64,000 nt of DNA from Paenibacillus sp. HGH0039 (GTDB lineage: Bacteria > Bacillota > Bacilli > Paenibacillales > NBRC-103111). Position numbers and translations under genes: made by a program. Positions 8,537 through 16,322 of this stretch are shown one piece after another. How positions within the stretch are numbered: the first letter of the stretch is position 1; each line of letters begins with the position of its first letter. The notes beneath the pieces are model-generated. The model was not told the DNA's origin. It did no database searches and was given only the letters and a program-made list of their open reading frames with translations. The DNA lies in NCBI RefSeq assembly GCF_000411255.1, contig NZ_KE150413.1, positions 1,280,999 to 1,344,998 of the forward strand, read 5' to 3'.

Positions 8537-9322
8537 ATGATTCTCGTAGAAAATCTGACCAAGTCGTACAAAAGCGCCAGCGGTCCCGTAACGGCCCTGG
8601 AAAACATCAATCTGCGCATCCAAAAGGGGGATATTTTCGGCATCATCGGATTTAGCGGGGCGGGGAAATCCACATTAATCCGCTGCCTCAACCGGCTGGA
8701 GGAGCCCGATTCGGGCACGGTGGAAATCGAGGGGCTGCGCATCACCGATCTGGGCGAGAAGGAACTGCGGATGGCCCGGCGTAAAATCGGCATGATTTTT
8801 CAACAGTTTAATCTGCTCGATTCCAAAACCGTGTTCCAGAACGTGGCGTTTCCTCTTAAAGTGGCGGGAGTTCCTAAACCGCTTCTGGCCGAGAGAGTGA
8901 GAGAGATTCTGGATCTGGTGCAGCTGGGGGACAAAGAGAACGTCTACCCGTCCCAGCTCAGCGGAGGCCAGAAGCAGCGGGTTGGGATTGCCCGGGCGCT
9001 TGTGAACGAACCCGATGTGCTTCTGAGCGATGAAGCGACCTCGGCGCTCGATCCGCAAACGACTTATTCCACGCTGGAGCTGCTCAAAGACATTAACCGC
9101 CAGTTGAATTTGACGATTGTATTGATCACGCACGAGCTGGACGTCCTCCAGCACATCTGCCGCAATATGGCGGTCATAGAAAAAGGTAGAATTGTAGAGA
9201 CCGGAACTGTGGATAAGTTCTTTCTCCAGCCGGAGAGCGATACCGCAAGAAGATTCGTCAGCATTATCGACCATTACCGCAGCAAGCGGACGGTTCTGGA
9301 AGGAGCGGGGGCAGGCATATGA
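8537..9322 (+). CDS. metN: MetN-type ABC transporter ATP-binding protein (short form)
   Basis: A 261-residue methionine-family ATPase: Walker [10 protein letters not shown] near residue 38, Q-loop FQQFNLL near 91, signature [15 protein letters not shown] near 143, Walker [14 protein letters not shown] near 164 and switch His in LITHELD. Classical MetN is ~340 residues with a C-terminal NIL (ACT-like) domain that senses methionine. This protein ends ~25 residues after the ATPase core, so the regulatory domain is missing. ATG 8537 is used; an in-frame TTG at 8507 lies against the attenuator. The gene overlaps the permease start by 4 bp. The substrate is probably a methionine-like or other sulfur compound rather than proven methionine. 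Confidence 0.85.
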   Translation: MILVENLTKSYKSASGPVTALENINLRIQKGDIFGIIGFSGAGKSTLIRCLNRLEEPDSGTVEIEGLRITDLGEKELRMARRKIGMIFQQFNLLDSKTVFQNVAFPLKVAGVPKPLLAERVREILDLVQLGDKENVYPSQLSGGQKQRVGIARALVNEPDVLLSDEATSALDPQTTYSTLELLKDINRQLNLTIVLITHELDVLQHICRNMAVIEKGRIVETGTVDKFFLQPESDTARRFVSIIDHYRSKRTVLEGAGAGI

Positions 9323-9987
9323 GAGACGATTTGGTCGATTTGCTGGTCGAAGGGCTGCAGGAGACGCTTTTCATGGTCGTCTGGTCTTCCCTGTTCGCTT
9401 TCCTGCTGGGCAGCGCGCTCGGCATCTCTCTGGTGGTTACGGAAAAAGGAGGCATTCTTGCGGCCCCGAAGCTGAATAAAGTGATCGGCACCGCGATCAA
9501 TGCGGTACGGTCCCTGCCGTTCATTATTCTGATCGTGCTGCTCCTCCCGCTTGCCAGGCTCATTGTCGGCACGACACTGGGACCGACGGCGGCGATTGTG
9601 TCTCTTTCGATCGGAGCCGCTCCATTTCTGGGACGGATTATCGAAAACTCGCTGAAAGAAGTCAGCTCCGGCAAAATCGAAGCGGCCAAATCGGTCGGCG
9701 CCTCGCCGTGGACCATCATCCTCCGCGTGCTGATTCCGGAGGCGCTTCCGGCCCTGATCCGGGCGGTCACGATCGGCGTCATCGCGATCACGGAATTTAC
9801 GGCGGTAGCGGGCGCCATCGGCGCGGGAGGCCTAGGCAGCCTGGCCATCCGGTTCGGTTACCAGCGCTTCCGGGAAGATATCCTGATTGCCACCGTTATC
9901 CTTATTATTCTGATTGTCCAGATTATCCAGTGGTCCGGCGATTCCATCGCCAAATCGGTCATCCGCAAACGCTACAAACTGGAATAA
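9319..9987 (+). CDS. metI: MetI-type ABC transporter permease
   Basis: A 222-residue inner-membrane permease with about five hydrophobic spans. [17 protein letters not shown] and the coupling-loop stretch [19 protein letters not shown] are typical of MetI, and the length is normal. It overlaps the ATPase gene by 4 bp (ATGA), so the two are coupled. With the MetN-like ATPase and the MetQ-like lipoprotein it forms a complete D/L-methionine-family importer. Confidence 0.9.
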   Translation: MRDDLVDLLVEGLQETLFMVVWSSLFAFLLGSALGISLVVTEKGGILAAPKLNKVIGTAINAVRSLPFIILIVLLLPLARLIVGTTLGPTAAIVSLSIGAAPFLGRIIENSLKEVSSGKIEAAKSVGASPWTIILRVLIPEALPALIRAVTIGVIAITEFTAVAGAIGAGGLGSLAIRFGYQRFREDILIATVILIILIVQIIQWSGDSIAKSVIRKRYKLE

Positions 9988-10046
9988 ACGATCCGTCCGT
10001 TTTATCTGTTTTTTATTCATTACATAGAAGAAAGAAGGCGTATTCC

Positions 10047-10913
10047 ATGACACCTACACGATTAAGCGCTATTGCGGCCATTCTGCTCGCTGTCACGTTG
10101 ACGGCTGCCGGATGCGGAAGCCCAGGCAAAGGAGAGGTTACCGCTTCGGAGAAAACCGGCAGTACGCCGGGAGCGTCCAAAGAACCCGCCAAAGAGGTGA
10201 AACTTACCGTAGGAGCAGCGGCCGTTCCGCATGCGGAGATCCTGGAAGTCGTAAAACCGAAATTGAAAGAACAGGGAATCAACCTGGACATTAAAGTGTT
10301 CGATGACGAAGGCCAGTTGAATCCGGCTTTGAAAGACAAACAGATCGACGCGAACTATTTTCAGCACGTGCCGTACCTGGATTCGGTCAAAAAAGAGAAA
10401 AGCTTTGACTTTGCGGTGACTGCCAAGGTTCATGTGGAACCCATCGGATTTTATTCGAGCAAGCTGAAATCCAAGGACGAGATCAAAGACGGCGCGAAGA
10501 TCGGTATTCCGAACAATCCCTCCAACGAATACCGGGCGCTGGTCCTCCTGCAGCAGCAGGGTCTTATCAAGCTGAAAGAGGGGCTAACCACCTACGAGGC
10601 TACGCCGAAGGATATCGCGGATAATCCGAAAAACCTGAAGTTTTTCGAAACGGACTCCGCCACTCTGCCGAGGGCGCTGCCGGATTTGGATGGTGCGATT
10701 ATTAATACGAATCTCGTCCTGGAAGCCAAGCTTGATCCCAAATCGGCCTTATTCCGGGAGGATGCCAACTCTCCTTACGCAAATGTGATCGTAGTCCGCA
10801 AAGGCGATGAGAGCCGGGACGAAATCAAAAAACTCGATGCGGCGCTTACCGGCCCGGAAGTGAAGAAATTTATCCAGGACAAATACGGCGTTGCCGTTGT
10901 CCCGGCTTTTTGA
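10047..10913 (+). CDS. metQ: MetQ/NlpA-family substrate-binding lipoprotein
   Basis: A 288-residue extracellular binding protein. The N terminus is a lipoprotein signal peptide ending in the lipobox LTAAGC (Cys ~24), followed by a Ser/Thr/Lys linker. Family motifs include KLTVGAAAVPHAEIL, DANYFQHVPYLD and IGIPNNPSNEYRALVLLQ. It captures methionine-like ligands for MetNI. The ATG at 10047 follows AAAGAAGG; the longer frame upstream is another gene's shadow. It lies 59 bp after metI and is followed by a terminator, so it closes the operon. Confidence 0.9.
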   Translation: MTPTRLSAIAAILLAVTLTAAGCGSPGKGEVTASEKTGSTPGASKEPAKEVKLTVGAAAVPHAEILEVVKPKLKEQGINLDIKVFDDEGQLNPALKDKQIDANYFQHVPYLDSVKKEKSFDFAVTAKVHVEPIGFYSSKLKSKDEIKDGAKIGIPNNPSNEYRALVLLQQQGLIKLKEGLTTYEATPKDIADNPKNLKFFETDSATLPRALPDLDGAIINTNLVLEAKLDPKSALFREDANSPYANVIVVRKGDESRDEIKKLDAALTGPEVKKFIQDKYGVAVVPAF

Positions 10914-10945
10914 ACAAAGCTAAGTCTCCAATCGTATGTCCGAAT

Positions 10946-10985
10946 AAAAGACGCACAGACCGAATTCCGGGCTGGGGCGTCTTTG
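10946..10985 (+). terminator. Rho-independent terminator after metQ
   Basis: AAAGACGC (10947-10954) pairs with GCGTCTTT (10977-10984) across a 22-base loop, 33 bp after the metQ stop. Confidence 0.65.
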
Positions 10986-11050
10986 TGTCTATTAACTCGG
11001 TTTTTAAGGCGGATATTTCAAAAACGAGATAAGAGTACACCAATGACCAT

Positions 11051-11077
11051 ACCAATCTGCAAGTTAGCTCATATGTA
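11051..11077 (+). promoter_or_regulatory. Candidate late mother-cell (sigma-K-like) promoter
   Basis: ACC at 11051-11053 and CATATGTA at 11070-11077 are 16 bp apart, agreeing with the sigma-K pattern (AC near -35, CATANNNTA at -10). It lies just upstream of the pentapeptide-repeat gene. No sigma-A promoter of comparable quality was seen there. Late mother-cell expression would fit a spore-coat gene. Confidence 0.4.
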
Positions 11078-11109
11078 TATACTATCTTGATAGCTGGAGG
11101 GTAGTTCAA

Positions 11110-11682
11110 ATGAGCGAGTATCCCGATTTATTTGAAAGTTGGTGGGCAAAGGATGAACGAGCTCAGTCGGTTGAAGGTTTAAAAGAATCTCCCGGTTTTC
11201 AGGGGGATCGTTTGGACTGGCGTACAGCAGGGAATCCGACAAGGGACAACCGGACAAGGGGAAGCCGTTCCGCAGATCACCGGACTTCGGGTAACCGCAC
11301 AGGCGGCAGTCGTACCTTAGGCCATCGTACAGCAGGTGGCCGGAGCGATGGAAACGGAAACGAAGGAAACCGCACGCGGGGTAACCGGACGGAGGGGCGG
11401 AGAGACCATTACGGCGGGCAGTACCCGCAAAACCTTCCCGGAGGAATCTGGTCGAATCCCTGGAACGCGCCTGCGGATCGACCGGAGGGGGAATTCGCGA
11501 GGGAAGATCGTACCGGGGACAGGCATACCGGAGGCAGTCGTACCGAAGGCAGCCGTACAAGAGGAAACCGAACCGAAGGGGGCCGTGCGGGAGGAAACCG
11601 TACGTCTGGCCGCCGGACGCACGGGCTCCCCGCACGCCTGACCGCTCCCGTATTCAAAGCGAAACCGACCAGAAAACGTTAG
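11110..11682 (+). CDS. Arg/Thr/Gly pentapeptide-repeat protein, probable spore-coat substrate of CotH
   Basis: A 190-residue, strongly basic, low-complexity protein. Residues 37-96 are twelve consecutive pentads and residues 133-172 eight more, built on (N/S/H/D)-R-(T/S)-x-G, for example NRTRG, SRTEG and HRTAG. A central non-repeat section (97-132) is Pro/Trp/Tyr containing, and the C terminus (KAKPTRKR) is basic. No signal peptide or catalytic motif is present. The ATG follows GGAGGGTAG. The next gene is a CotH kinase. In B. subtilis cotH lies beside cotG, whose basic Ser-rich repeats are CotH substrates; here Thr/Ser in the pentads would play that part. The coat role is inferred from composition and neighbour. 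No similarity to CotG's actual repeat was seen. Confidence 0.7.
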   Translation: MSEYPDLFESWWAKDERAQSVEGLKESPGFQGDRLDWRTAGNPTRDNRTRGSRSADHRTSGNRTGGSRTLGHRTAGGRSDGNGNEGNRTRGNRTEGRRDHYGGQYPQNLPGGIWSNPWNAPADRPEGEFAREDRTGDRHTGGSRTEGSRTRGNRTEGGRAGGNRTSGRRTHGLPARLTAPVFKAKPTRKR

Positions 11683-11746
11683 GTTGAACTTTGTCGGTCC
11701 GCATTGTGCCGCGGCGCCTGCATTTCGCATAAGGTAACGTAACAAG

Positions 11747-11778
11747 AACAGCCTATCTTGACGGATAGGCTGTTTTCT
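11747..11778 (+). terminator. Terminator between the repeat gene and cotH
   Basis: AACAGCCTATC (11747-11757) is the exact reverse complement of GATAGGCTGTT (11764-11774), loop TTGACG, followed by TTCTT. It separates the repeat gene from cotH, so cotH is expressed by read-through or from its own nearby promoter. Confidence 0.8.
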
Positions 11779-11802
11779 TATAGCGAAAGGCGGAGGAATC
11801 TG

Positions 11803-12858
11803 ATGTCGCTTCCTCATTTTCAACTAGCAGTCGGCACCGGTGGGGACCGCAAACTGCGGCAAGACGTATGGAGCAGCCGCTTCGTACCGGCGATTTTATC
11901 GGACGGGAGCAGCAGCGTGCCTATCCGGATCGGATATCGGGGCGGGCATACCCGCGAATATGCGAAAAAATCGTATGAAATCCGGATGAAGGGAAGGACC
12001 TATCATCTGAATGCCGAATACGACGATCCTTCGCTGATCCGCAACGCGCTGTCGTTCCGGTTTTTCCGGATGATCGGCGTGCCGAGTCCGCATACCCGCC
12101 ATGTCGTACTGACGATCGACGGCAGAAACGAAGGCGTATATGTGCTGATCGAGGCGGTTAAGCGGTCTTTTTTCCGGCGGAGGGGGATTCTTATGAAGTC
12201 TCTCCTGTATGCAAGCAACGACCGTGCGAATTTTTCACTGAAAGATCCGGATACCGGCAAGCGAAAAAAGACCTTGTTTGCCGGATACGATCTTATTATC
12301 GGAACGGGTCAGGACCGGGACAAGATGAAAGCGTTCATCCAATCCATGCATGCGCTTAAAGGAGACCGGCTGAAGGCTTTTCTGGGTAAGCACGTGGATC
12401 TCGACAATTATTTGCGGTGGCTGGCCGGGGCCGTGATGACGGGGAATTATGACGGTTTCGAGCATAACTATGCGATTTACGAGCATAAACCGACCCGGAG
12501 GTACCGGATGATTCCGTGGGATTATGAAGGCACTTGGGGGCGGAATTGTTACGGGAAAAGAGTAAACAGCAATCTCGTGAGGATCACCGGGTATAACGAC
12601 TTGACCGAAAAAGTGCTGGAAAGCAAGGAGGCGCGGCAGCGGTACAAGGCTCTTTTGAAACATCTTACGGACACTGCGTTTACGAAGGACCGGATTATGC
12701 CCGTCGTGCATGAGATGCACGAACGCATTGCCCGGGATGTAGATAAGGACCCCGGCCGTCAAAAAAGTCTGTCCCTGTTCCGGTCGGAGCCTGAAGTGAT
12801 CGAGCAGTATATCGAGGACCGGCGGAAAGACATCCAAGAAGGAATCCGGCTGTTATAA
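11803..12858 (+). CDS. cotH: CotH-family spore-coat protein kinase
   Basis: A 351-residue CotH-type atypical kinase. YAKKSYEIRMKG near residue 50 holds the ATP-binding Lys, GNYDGFEHNYAIYEHK near 210 the Asn/His segment, and IPWDYEGTWGRN near 235 the metal-binding Asp. CotH phosphorylates Ser/Thr in repetitive spore-coat proteins. The ATG at 11803 follows CGGAGG with 6-base spacing; a more upstream TTG at 11758 lies in the loop of the terminator and is rejected. It is preceded by the Arg-Thr repeat protein and runs convergently to the LacI gene with only 14 bp between stops. Length is close to B. subtilis CotH. Confidence 0.88.
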   Translation: MSLPHFQLAVGTGGDRKLRQDVWSSRFVPAILSDGSSSVPIRIGYRGGHTREYAKKSYEIRMKGRTYHLNAEYDDPSLIRNALSFRFFRMIGVPSPHTRHVVLTIDGRNEGVYVLIEAVKRSFFRRRGILMKSLLYASNDRANFSLKDPDTGKRKKTLFAGYDLIIGTGQDRDKMKAFIQSMHALKGDRLKAFLGKHVDLDNYLRWLAGAVMTGNYDGFEHNYAIYEHKPTRRYRMIPWDYEGTWGRNCYGKRVNSNLVRITGYNDLTEKVLESKEARQRYKALLKHLTDTAFTKDRIMPVVHEMHERIARDVDKDPGRQKSLSLFRSEPEVIEQYIEDRRKDIQEGIRLL

Positions 12859-12872
12859 GTCAGTCCGGCGGC

Positions 12873-13883
12873 TTACCTGTCCCATGTGCGGGTCGAGGAA
12901 CGGATGAGAAGTTCGGAGGGCAGCATGATTTTGCGGCTTTCGGAACCGGGGCCGCTCTCGATCCGTTCGATCAGAAGCTGCATGCCGAGGGCACCGAACT
13001 GATATGCGGGCTGGGAGGCTACGGTCAGAAAGGGATTGACGGTCTCGGCGGGGCCGAAATCGTCGAAGCAGACAACCGATACATCTTCCGGAACGGACAA
13101 GCCTCTCTGACGGAGTGCCCCGATAATCCCCACGGCGAGCAGGTTGTTTGCCGCGAAAATCGCCGTCGGCGGGGAAGGAAGCGCCAGCAGCGTCTGCAGC
13201 GAGGCCTCGTCCTGAAACTCGCGGTAGTTCAGCGACACAACCAGGCTCTCGTCGAGAGGCAGTCCGCCGAGCAGGTGAGCTTCCCGGTAGCCGGTATACC
13301 GGAGCCGGGCCGTAGATACATCGGGCGAGCCGTTGACCAGAGCGATGCGCCGATGGCCGAGGCCGATCAGGTGCTCGACCAGTTTTCTCGCCCCTTCTTT
13401 GCTGTCGCCGAGGACGACATCCGTTTCGATGCCGGGCACTTCACGGTCCAGAATCACGAACGGAATCCCGTGCTTCTGCAGCTGCCGGAGCTGCTCAAGA
13501 GAGGCGTCTCCGGTAGGCGCGAACAGGACGCCGTCCACCCGTGTGGAGAGGATCATCTCCACGTAGTCTTTTTCCTTGCCGTAATCCTCGTCGCTGTTGC
13601 CGAAAAGAAGCTTGTAGCCGGACCGCTTCGCCGTATCCTCGGCTCCCCGCGCAATCGTGGTGTAGAAAGGATTCGTAATATCCGTGATCAACAGCGACAA
13701 CAGCTTCGTTTTTTGCAGAACGAGGCCGCGGGCCATGGAGTTGGGGATATAATTCAGCTCTTCCATCACCTTGCGGACGCGCTTGCGGGTCGCCTCGCTG
13801 ATTCTTCCGGAGTTATTGATAACTCTGGAAACGGTCATGGCGGAGACATTCGCTTTTTCGGCTATATCATAGATGGTAATCAA
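12873..13883 (-). CDS. LacI-family transcriptional regulator of the fucose operon
   Basis: A 336-residue LacI/GalR regulator. The HTH and hinge are at residues 1-60 (TIYDIAEKANVSAMTVSRVIN, then IPNSMARGL), followed by a periplasmic-binding-protein-like sugar domain (DGVLFAPTGDA, GHRRIALVNG, PEDVSVVCFDD). It diverges from fucU, with 132 bp between starts. That region holds a near-palindromic operator (13967-13978) just downstream of the fuc promoter -10. It most likely represses the operon in the absence of L-fucose or an intermediate. A perfect palindrome inside its own HTH codons may also serve in autoregulation. Confidence 0.88.
   Translation of the reverse strand: MITIYDIAEKANVSAMTVSRVINNSGRISEATRKRVRKVMEELNYIPNSMARGLVLQKTKLLSLLITDITNPFYTTIARGAEDTAKRSGYKLLFGNSDEDYGKEKDYVEMILSTRVDGVLFAPTGDASLEQLRQLQKHGIPFVILDREVPGIETDVVLGDSKEGARKLVEHLIGLGHRRIALVNGSPDVSTARLRYTGYREAHLLGGLPLDESLVVSLNYREFQDEASLQTLLALPSPPTAIFAANNLLAVGIIGALRQRGLSVPEDVSVVCFDDFGPAETVNPFLTVASQPAYQFGALGMQLLIERIESGPGSESRKIMLPSELLIRSSTRTWDR
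13811..13824. promoter_or_regulatory. Possible intragenic operator in the LacI-family gene
   Basis: AGTTATTGATAACT is a perfect palindrome resembling the two other operator-like sites of this locus (TTATCGGTAA at 13967-13978 and TTATCGATAA at 14475-14484). It overlaps codons of the conserved RVINNS motif, so coding constraint could explain part of it. Confidence 0.35.
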
Positions 13884-13934
13884 TCGTTATCACCTTTTCA
13901 TACTTCAATGAGTTTATTGTATAAAAGAAAACCG

Positions 13935-13963
13935 TTGACAGCAAGAGAGGTAGCTGTTAATTT
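13935..13963 (+). promoter_or_regulatory. Sigma-A promoter of the fucose operon
   Basis: A perfect -35 TTGACA (13935-13940) and -10 TAATTT (13958-13963) with exactly 17-bp spacing, 52 bp upstream of the fucU ATG. Confidence 0.75.
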
Positions 13964-13966
13964 TGT

Positions 13967-13978
13967 GTTATCGGTAAC
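13967..13978. promoter_or_regulatory. LacI-type operator GTTATCGGTAAC
   Basis: A near-palindrome with the central CG typical of LacI/GalR operators. It lies immediately after the -10, at the expected transcription start, so a bound repressor would block the promoter. Confidence 0.65.
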
Positions 13979-14015
13979 TCTAACTCTACCTGAATTGCAG
14001 AGAGGAGACAAGCGG

Positions 14016-14441
14016 ATGCTGAAAGGAATTCCGTCTATTCTTTCGCCGGAGCTTCTGAAAGTGCTGATGGAAATGGGCCATGGGGACGAAATCGTCCTGG
14101 GGGACGGCAACTTTCCGGCGGCGAGCCATGCCAAACGTCTGGTCCGCTGCGACGGTCACGGCGTGCCCGAGCTTCTGGAGGCGGTTCTTGCCTTATTCCC
14201 GCTCGATACATACGGAGATCAGCCGGTTTCGCTTATGGCGGTCGTTCCGGGCGATCCGGTTCAGCCGGTGATTTGGGAGACGTATGGCGAATTGATCGGA
14301 AGGCATTTGCCTCGCGCCCCGATGGGACAACTGGAACGATTCGCTTTCTACGCACGGGCTAAAGAAGCTTATGCCATTGTCGCTACGAGTGAAAGCGCTT
14401 TATATGCCAACATTATTTTGAGAAAAGGTGTCGTTACGTGA
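14016..14441 (+). CDS. fucU: L-fucose mutarotase (RbsD/FucU family)
   Basis: A 141-residue FucU: ILSPELLKVLMEMGHGDEIVLGDGNFPA (residues ~8-35) contains the conserved catalytic His and Asp, and the C terminus has the YANIILRKGVV pattern seen in the family. It interconverts the anomers of L-fucose, supplying the form used by the isomerase. The ATG at 14016 follows AGAGGAGA and is the only start giving a normal-length family member. It is the first gene of the operon behind the 13935 promoter. Confidence 0.9.
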   Translation: MLKGIPSILSPELLKVLMEMGHGDEIVLGDGNFPAASHAKRLVRCDGHGVPELLEAVLALFPLDTYGDQPVSLMAVVPGDPVQPVIWETYGELIGRHLPRAPMGQLERFAFYARAKEAYAIVATSESALYANIILRKGVVT

Positions 14442-14474
14442 CGTGTCTGTGAAGGATATTTTTTATGAAGAGGT

Positions 14475-14484
14475 TTATCGATAA
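14475..14484. promoter_or_regulatory. Second LacI-type operator TTATCGATAA between fucU and fucI
   Basis: A perfect 10-bp palindrome matching the core of the operator at 13967-13978, about 510 bp downstream and immediately before the fucI ribosome site. It could be an auxiliary site for DNA looping or a roadblock. Confidence 0.55.
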
Positions 14485-14505
14485 CTCAATGAGGAGGAAG
14501 ATCAA

Positions 14506-16296
14506 ATGAACAACCGTGAACACAGATGGAACCGGCCTTTTCCGAAAATCGGCATCCGTCCGACCATCGACGGACGCCGCAAAGGGGTGCGCGAATCGCT
14601 TGAAGAACAGACGATGAACATGGCGAAGGCGGCTGCCGCCCTGCTCAGCGGCAATTTGCGCTACCCCGACGGAACGCCGGTGGAGTGCGTCATTGCCGAC
14701 ACCTGTATCGGCGGCGTAGCGGAAGCGGCTGCGGCTGCGGACAAATTCGCCCGGTCGGGCGTGGGCGTATCCGTCACCGTGACTCCTTGCTGGTGCTACG
14801 GAACCGAGACGATGGATATGAACGCCTCCATTCCGAATTCCATTTGGGGCTTTAACGGGACGGAACGTCCGGGCGCCGTTTACTTGGCCGCCGTGCTTTC
14901 GGCCCATGCGCAGAAAGGAATTCCGGCGTTCGGTATCTACGGCAAGGATGTGCAGGACGCGGGCACGGCCGACATTCCCGAAGACGTGCGGGAGAAGCTG
15001 CTCCGTTTTGCAAGGGCGGCTCTGGCCGTGGCGGTGATGAAAGGAACGTCCTACTTATCGGTCGGCTCCGTTTCCATGGGGATTGCGGGTTCGATCGTCA
15101 GCGAGGAGCTGTTCCAGAATTACCTCGGCATGCGCAATGAATACGTGGATATGTCGGAGCTGGTCCGCCGGATGGAAGAAGAGATATACGACAAGGAGGA
15201 GTTCGGGCTTGCTCTCGCCTGGGTGAAGGACAACTGCAAGGAGGGCCCCGACAACAATTCTGCGGTCATTCAAACGTCCCGGGAACGTAAAGATAAAGAT
15301 TGGGAAACCGTCGTCAAAATGTCCCTGATCGTCCGCGACCTGATGACCGGGAATCCGAAGCTGGCTGAACTCGGTTTCGGCGAGGAAGCGCTGGGGCATA
15401 ACGCGATTTTGTCCGGCTTCCAGGGGCAGCGCCACTGGACGGATCACTTCCCGAACGGGGACTTCATGGAAGCGATCCTGAACAGCTCCTTCGACTGGAA
15501 CGGAAGAAGAGGGCCTTATCTCGTGGCGACCGAGAACGACAGTTTGAACGGCGTTGCGATGCTGATGGGGTACCTTCTGACGCACACCGCCCAAATTTTC
15601 GCCGATGTCCGCACGTACTGGAGTCCCGAATCGGTGAAGCGGGTAACGGGTTATACGCTGGAAGGAGCCGCGGAGCACGGGATTCTCCATCTCATCAATT
15701 CCGGCTCGGCTGCACTGGACGGTACGGGGCAGCAGTCCCGGGACGGCGCGCCCGCCATGAAGCCTTATTGGGAGATTACGGAGGAAGAGGTGGACAAATG
15801 CCTCAGCGAAACGTCCTGGCGGCCCGCGGCCGTGGAGTATTTCCGGGGCGGCGGCTACTCGTCGGATTTCCTGACGAAAGGCGGGATGCCCGTCACGATG
15901 ACCCGGATCAACTTGGTGAAGGGCCTCGGTCCGGTGCTTCAGCTTGCCGAGGGCTATACGGTCGATCTGCCGGATAACGTGCACGACGCGCTGGATAAGC
16001 GGACCGACCCCACGTGGCCGACGACCTGGTTCGCGCCGATCCTGACAGGAGAAGGCTCTTTCCGCGATGTCTATTCGGTGATGGACACCTGGGGCTCCAA
16101 TCACGGTTCCATCAGCTACGGACACATCGGGGCCGATCTCATTACCTTGGCGGCGATGCTGAGAATTCCCGTTTCCATGCACAATGTCGATGAGAAGAAT
16201 CTATTCCGGCCGCGCGTATGGAGTTCTTTCGGGACCCGGGATGAAGAAGCGGCGGACTTCCGCGCGTGCGCAAACTTCGGCCCTTTGTATAAATAA
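14506..16296 (+). CDS. fucI: L-fucose isomerase
   Basis: A 596-residue isomerase, the usual length for Fuc[21 protein letters not shown] near the N terminus and [11 protein letters not shown] near residue 95 are characteristic. [18 protein letters not shown] near 345 and [20 protein letters not shown] near 525 contain the metal/active-site Glu, Asp and His. It converts L-fucose to L-fuculose (also D-arabinose to D-ribulose) with Mn2+. The ATG follows GAGGAGG. It lies 64 bp after fucU, with an operator-like palindrome between them. Confidence 0.95.
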   Translation: MNNREHRWNRPFPKIGIRPTIDGRRKGVRESLEEQTMNMAKAAAALLSGNLRYPDGTPVECVIADTCIGGVAEAAAAADKFARSGVGVSVTVTPCWCYGTETMDMNASIPNSIWGFNGTERPGAVYLAAVLSAHAQKGIPAFGIYGKDVQDAGTADIPEDVREKLLRFARAALAVAVMKGTSYLSVGSVSMGIAGSIVSEELFQNYLGMRNEYVDMSELVRRMEEEIYDKEEFGLALAWVKDNCKEGPDNNSAVIQTSRERKDKDWETVVKMSLIVRDLMTGNPKLAELGFGEEALGHNAILSGFQGQRHWTDHFPNGDFMEAILNSSFDWNGRRGPYLVATENDSLNGVAMLMGYLLTHTAQIFADVRTYWSPESVKRVTGYTLEGAAEHGILHLINSGSAALDGTGQQSRDGAPAMKPYWEITEEEVDKCLSETSWRPAAVEYFRGGGYSSDFLTKGGMPVTMTRINLVKGLGPVLQLAEGYTVDLPDNVHDALDKRTDPTWPTTWFAPILTGEGSFRDVYSVMDTWGSNHGSISYGHIGADLITLAAMLRIPVSMHNVDEKNLFRPRVWSSFGTRDEEAADFRACANFGPLYK

Positions 16297-16322
16297 AAGC
16301 CGTACAGGGAGGGGGACTTTTC

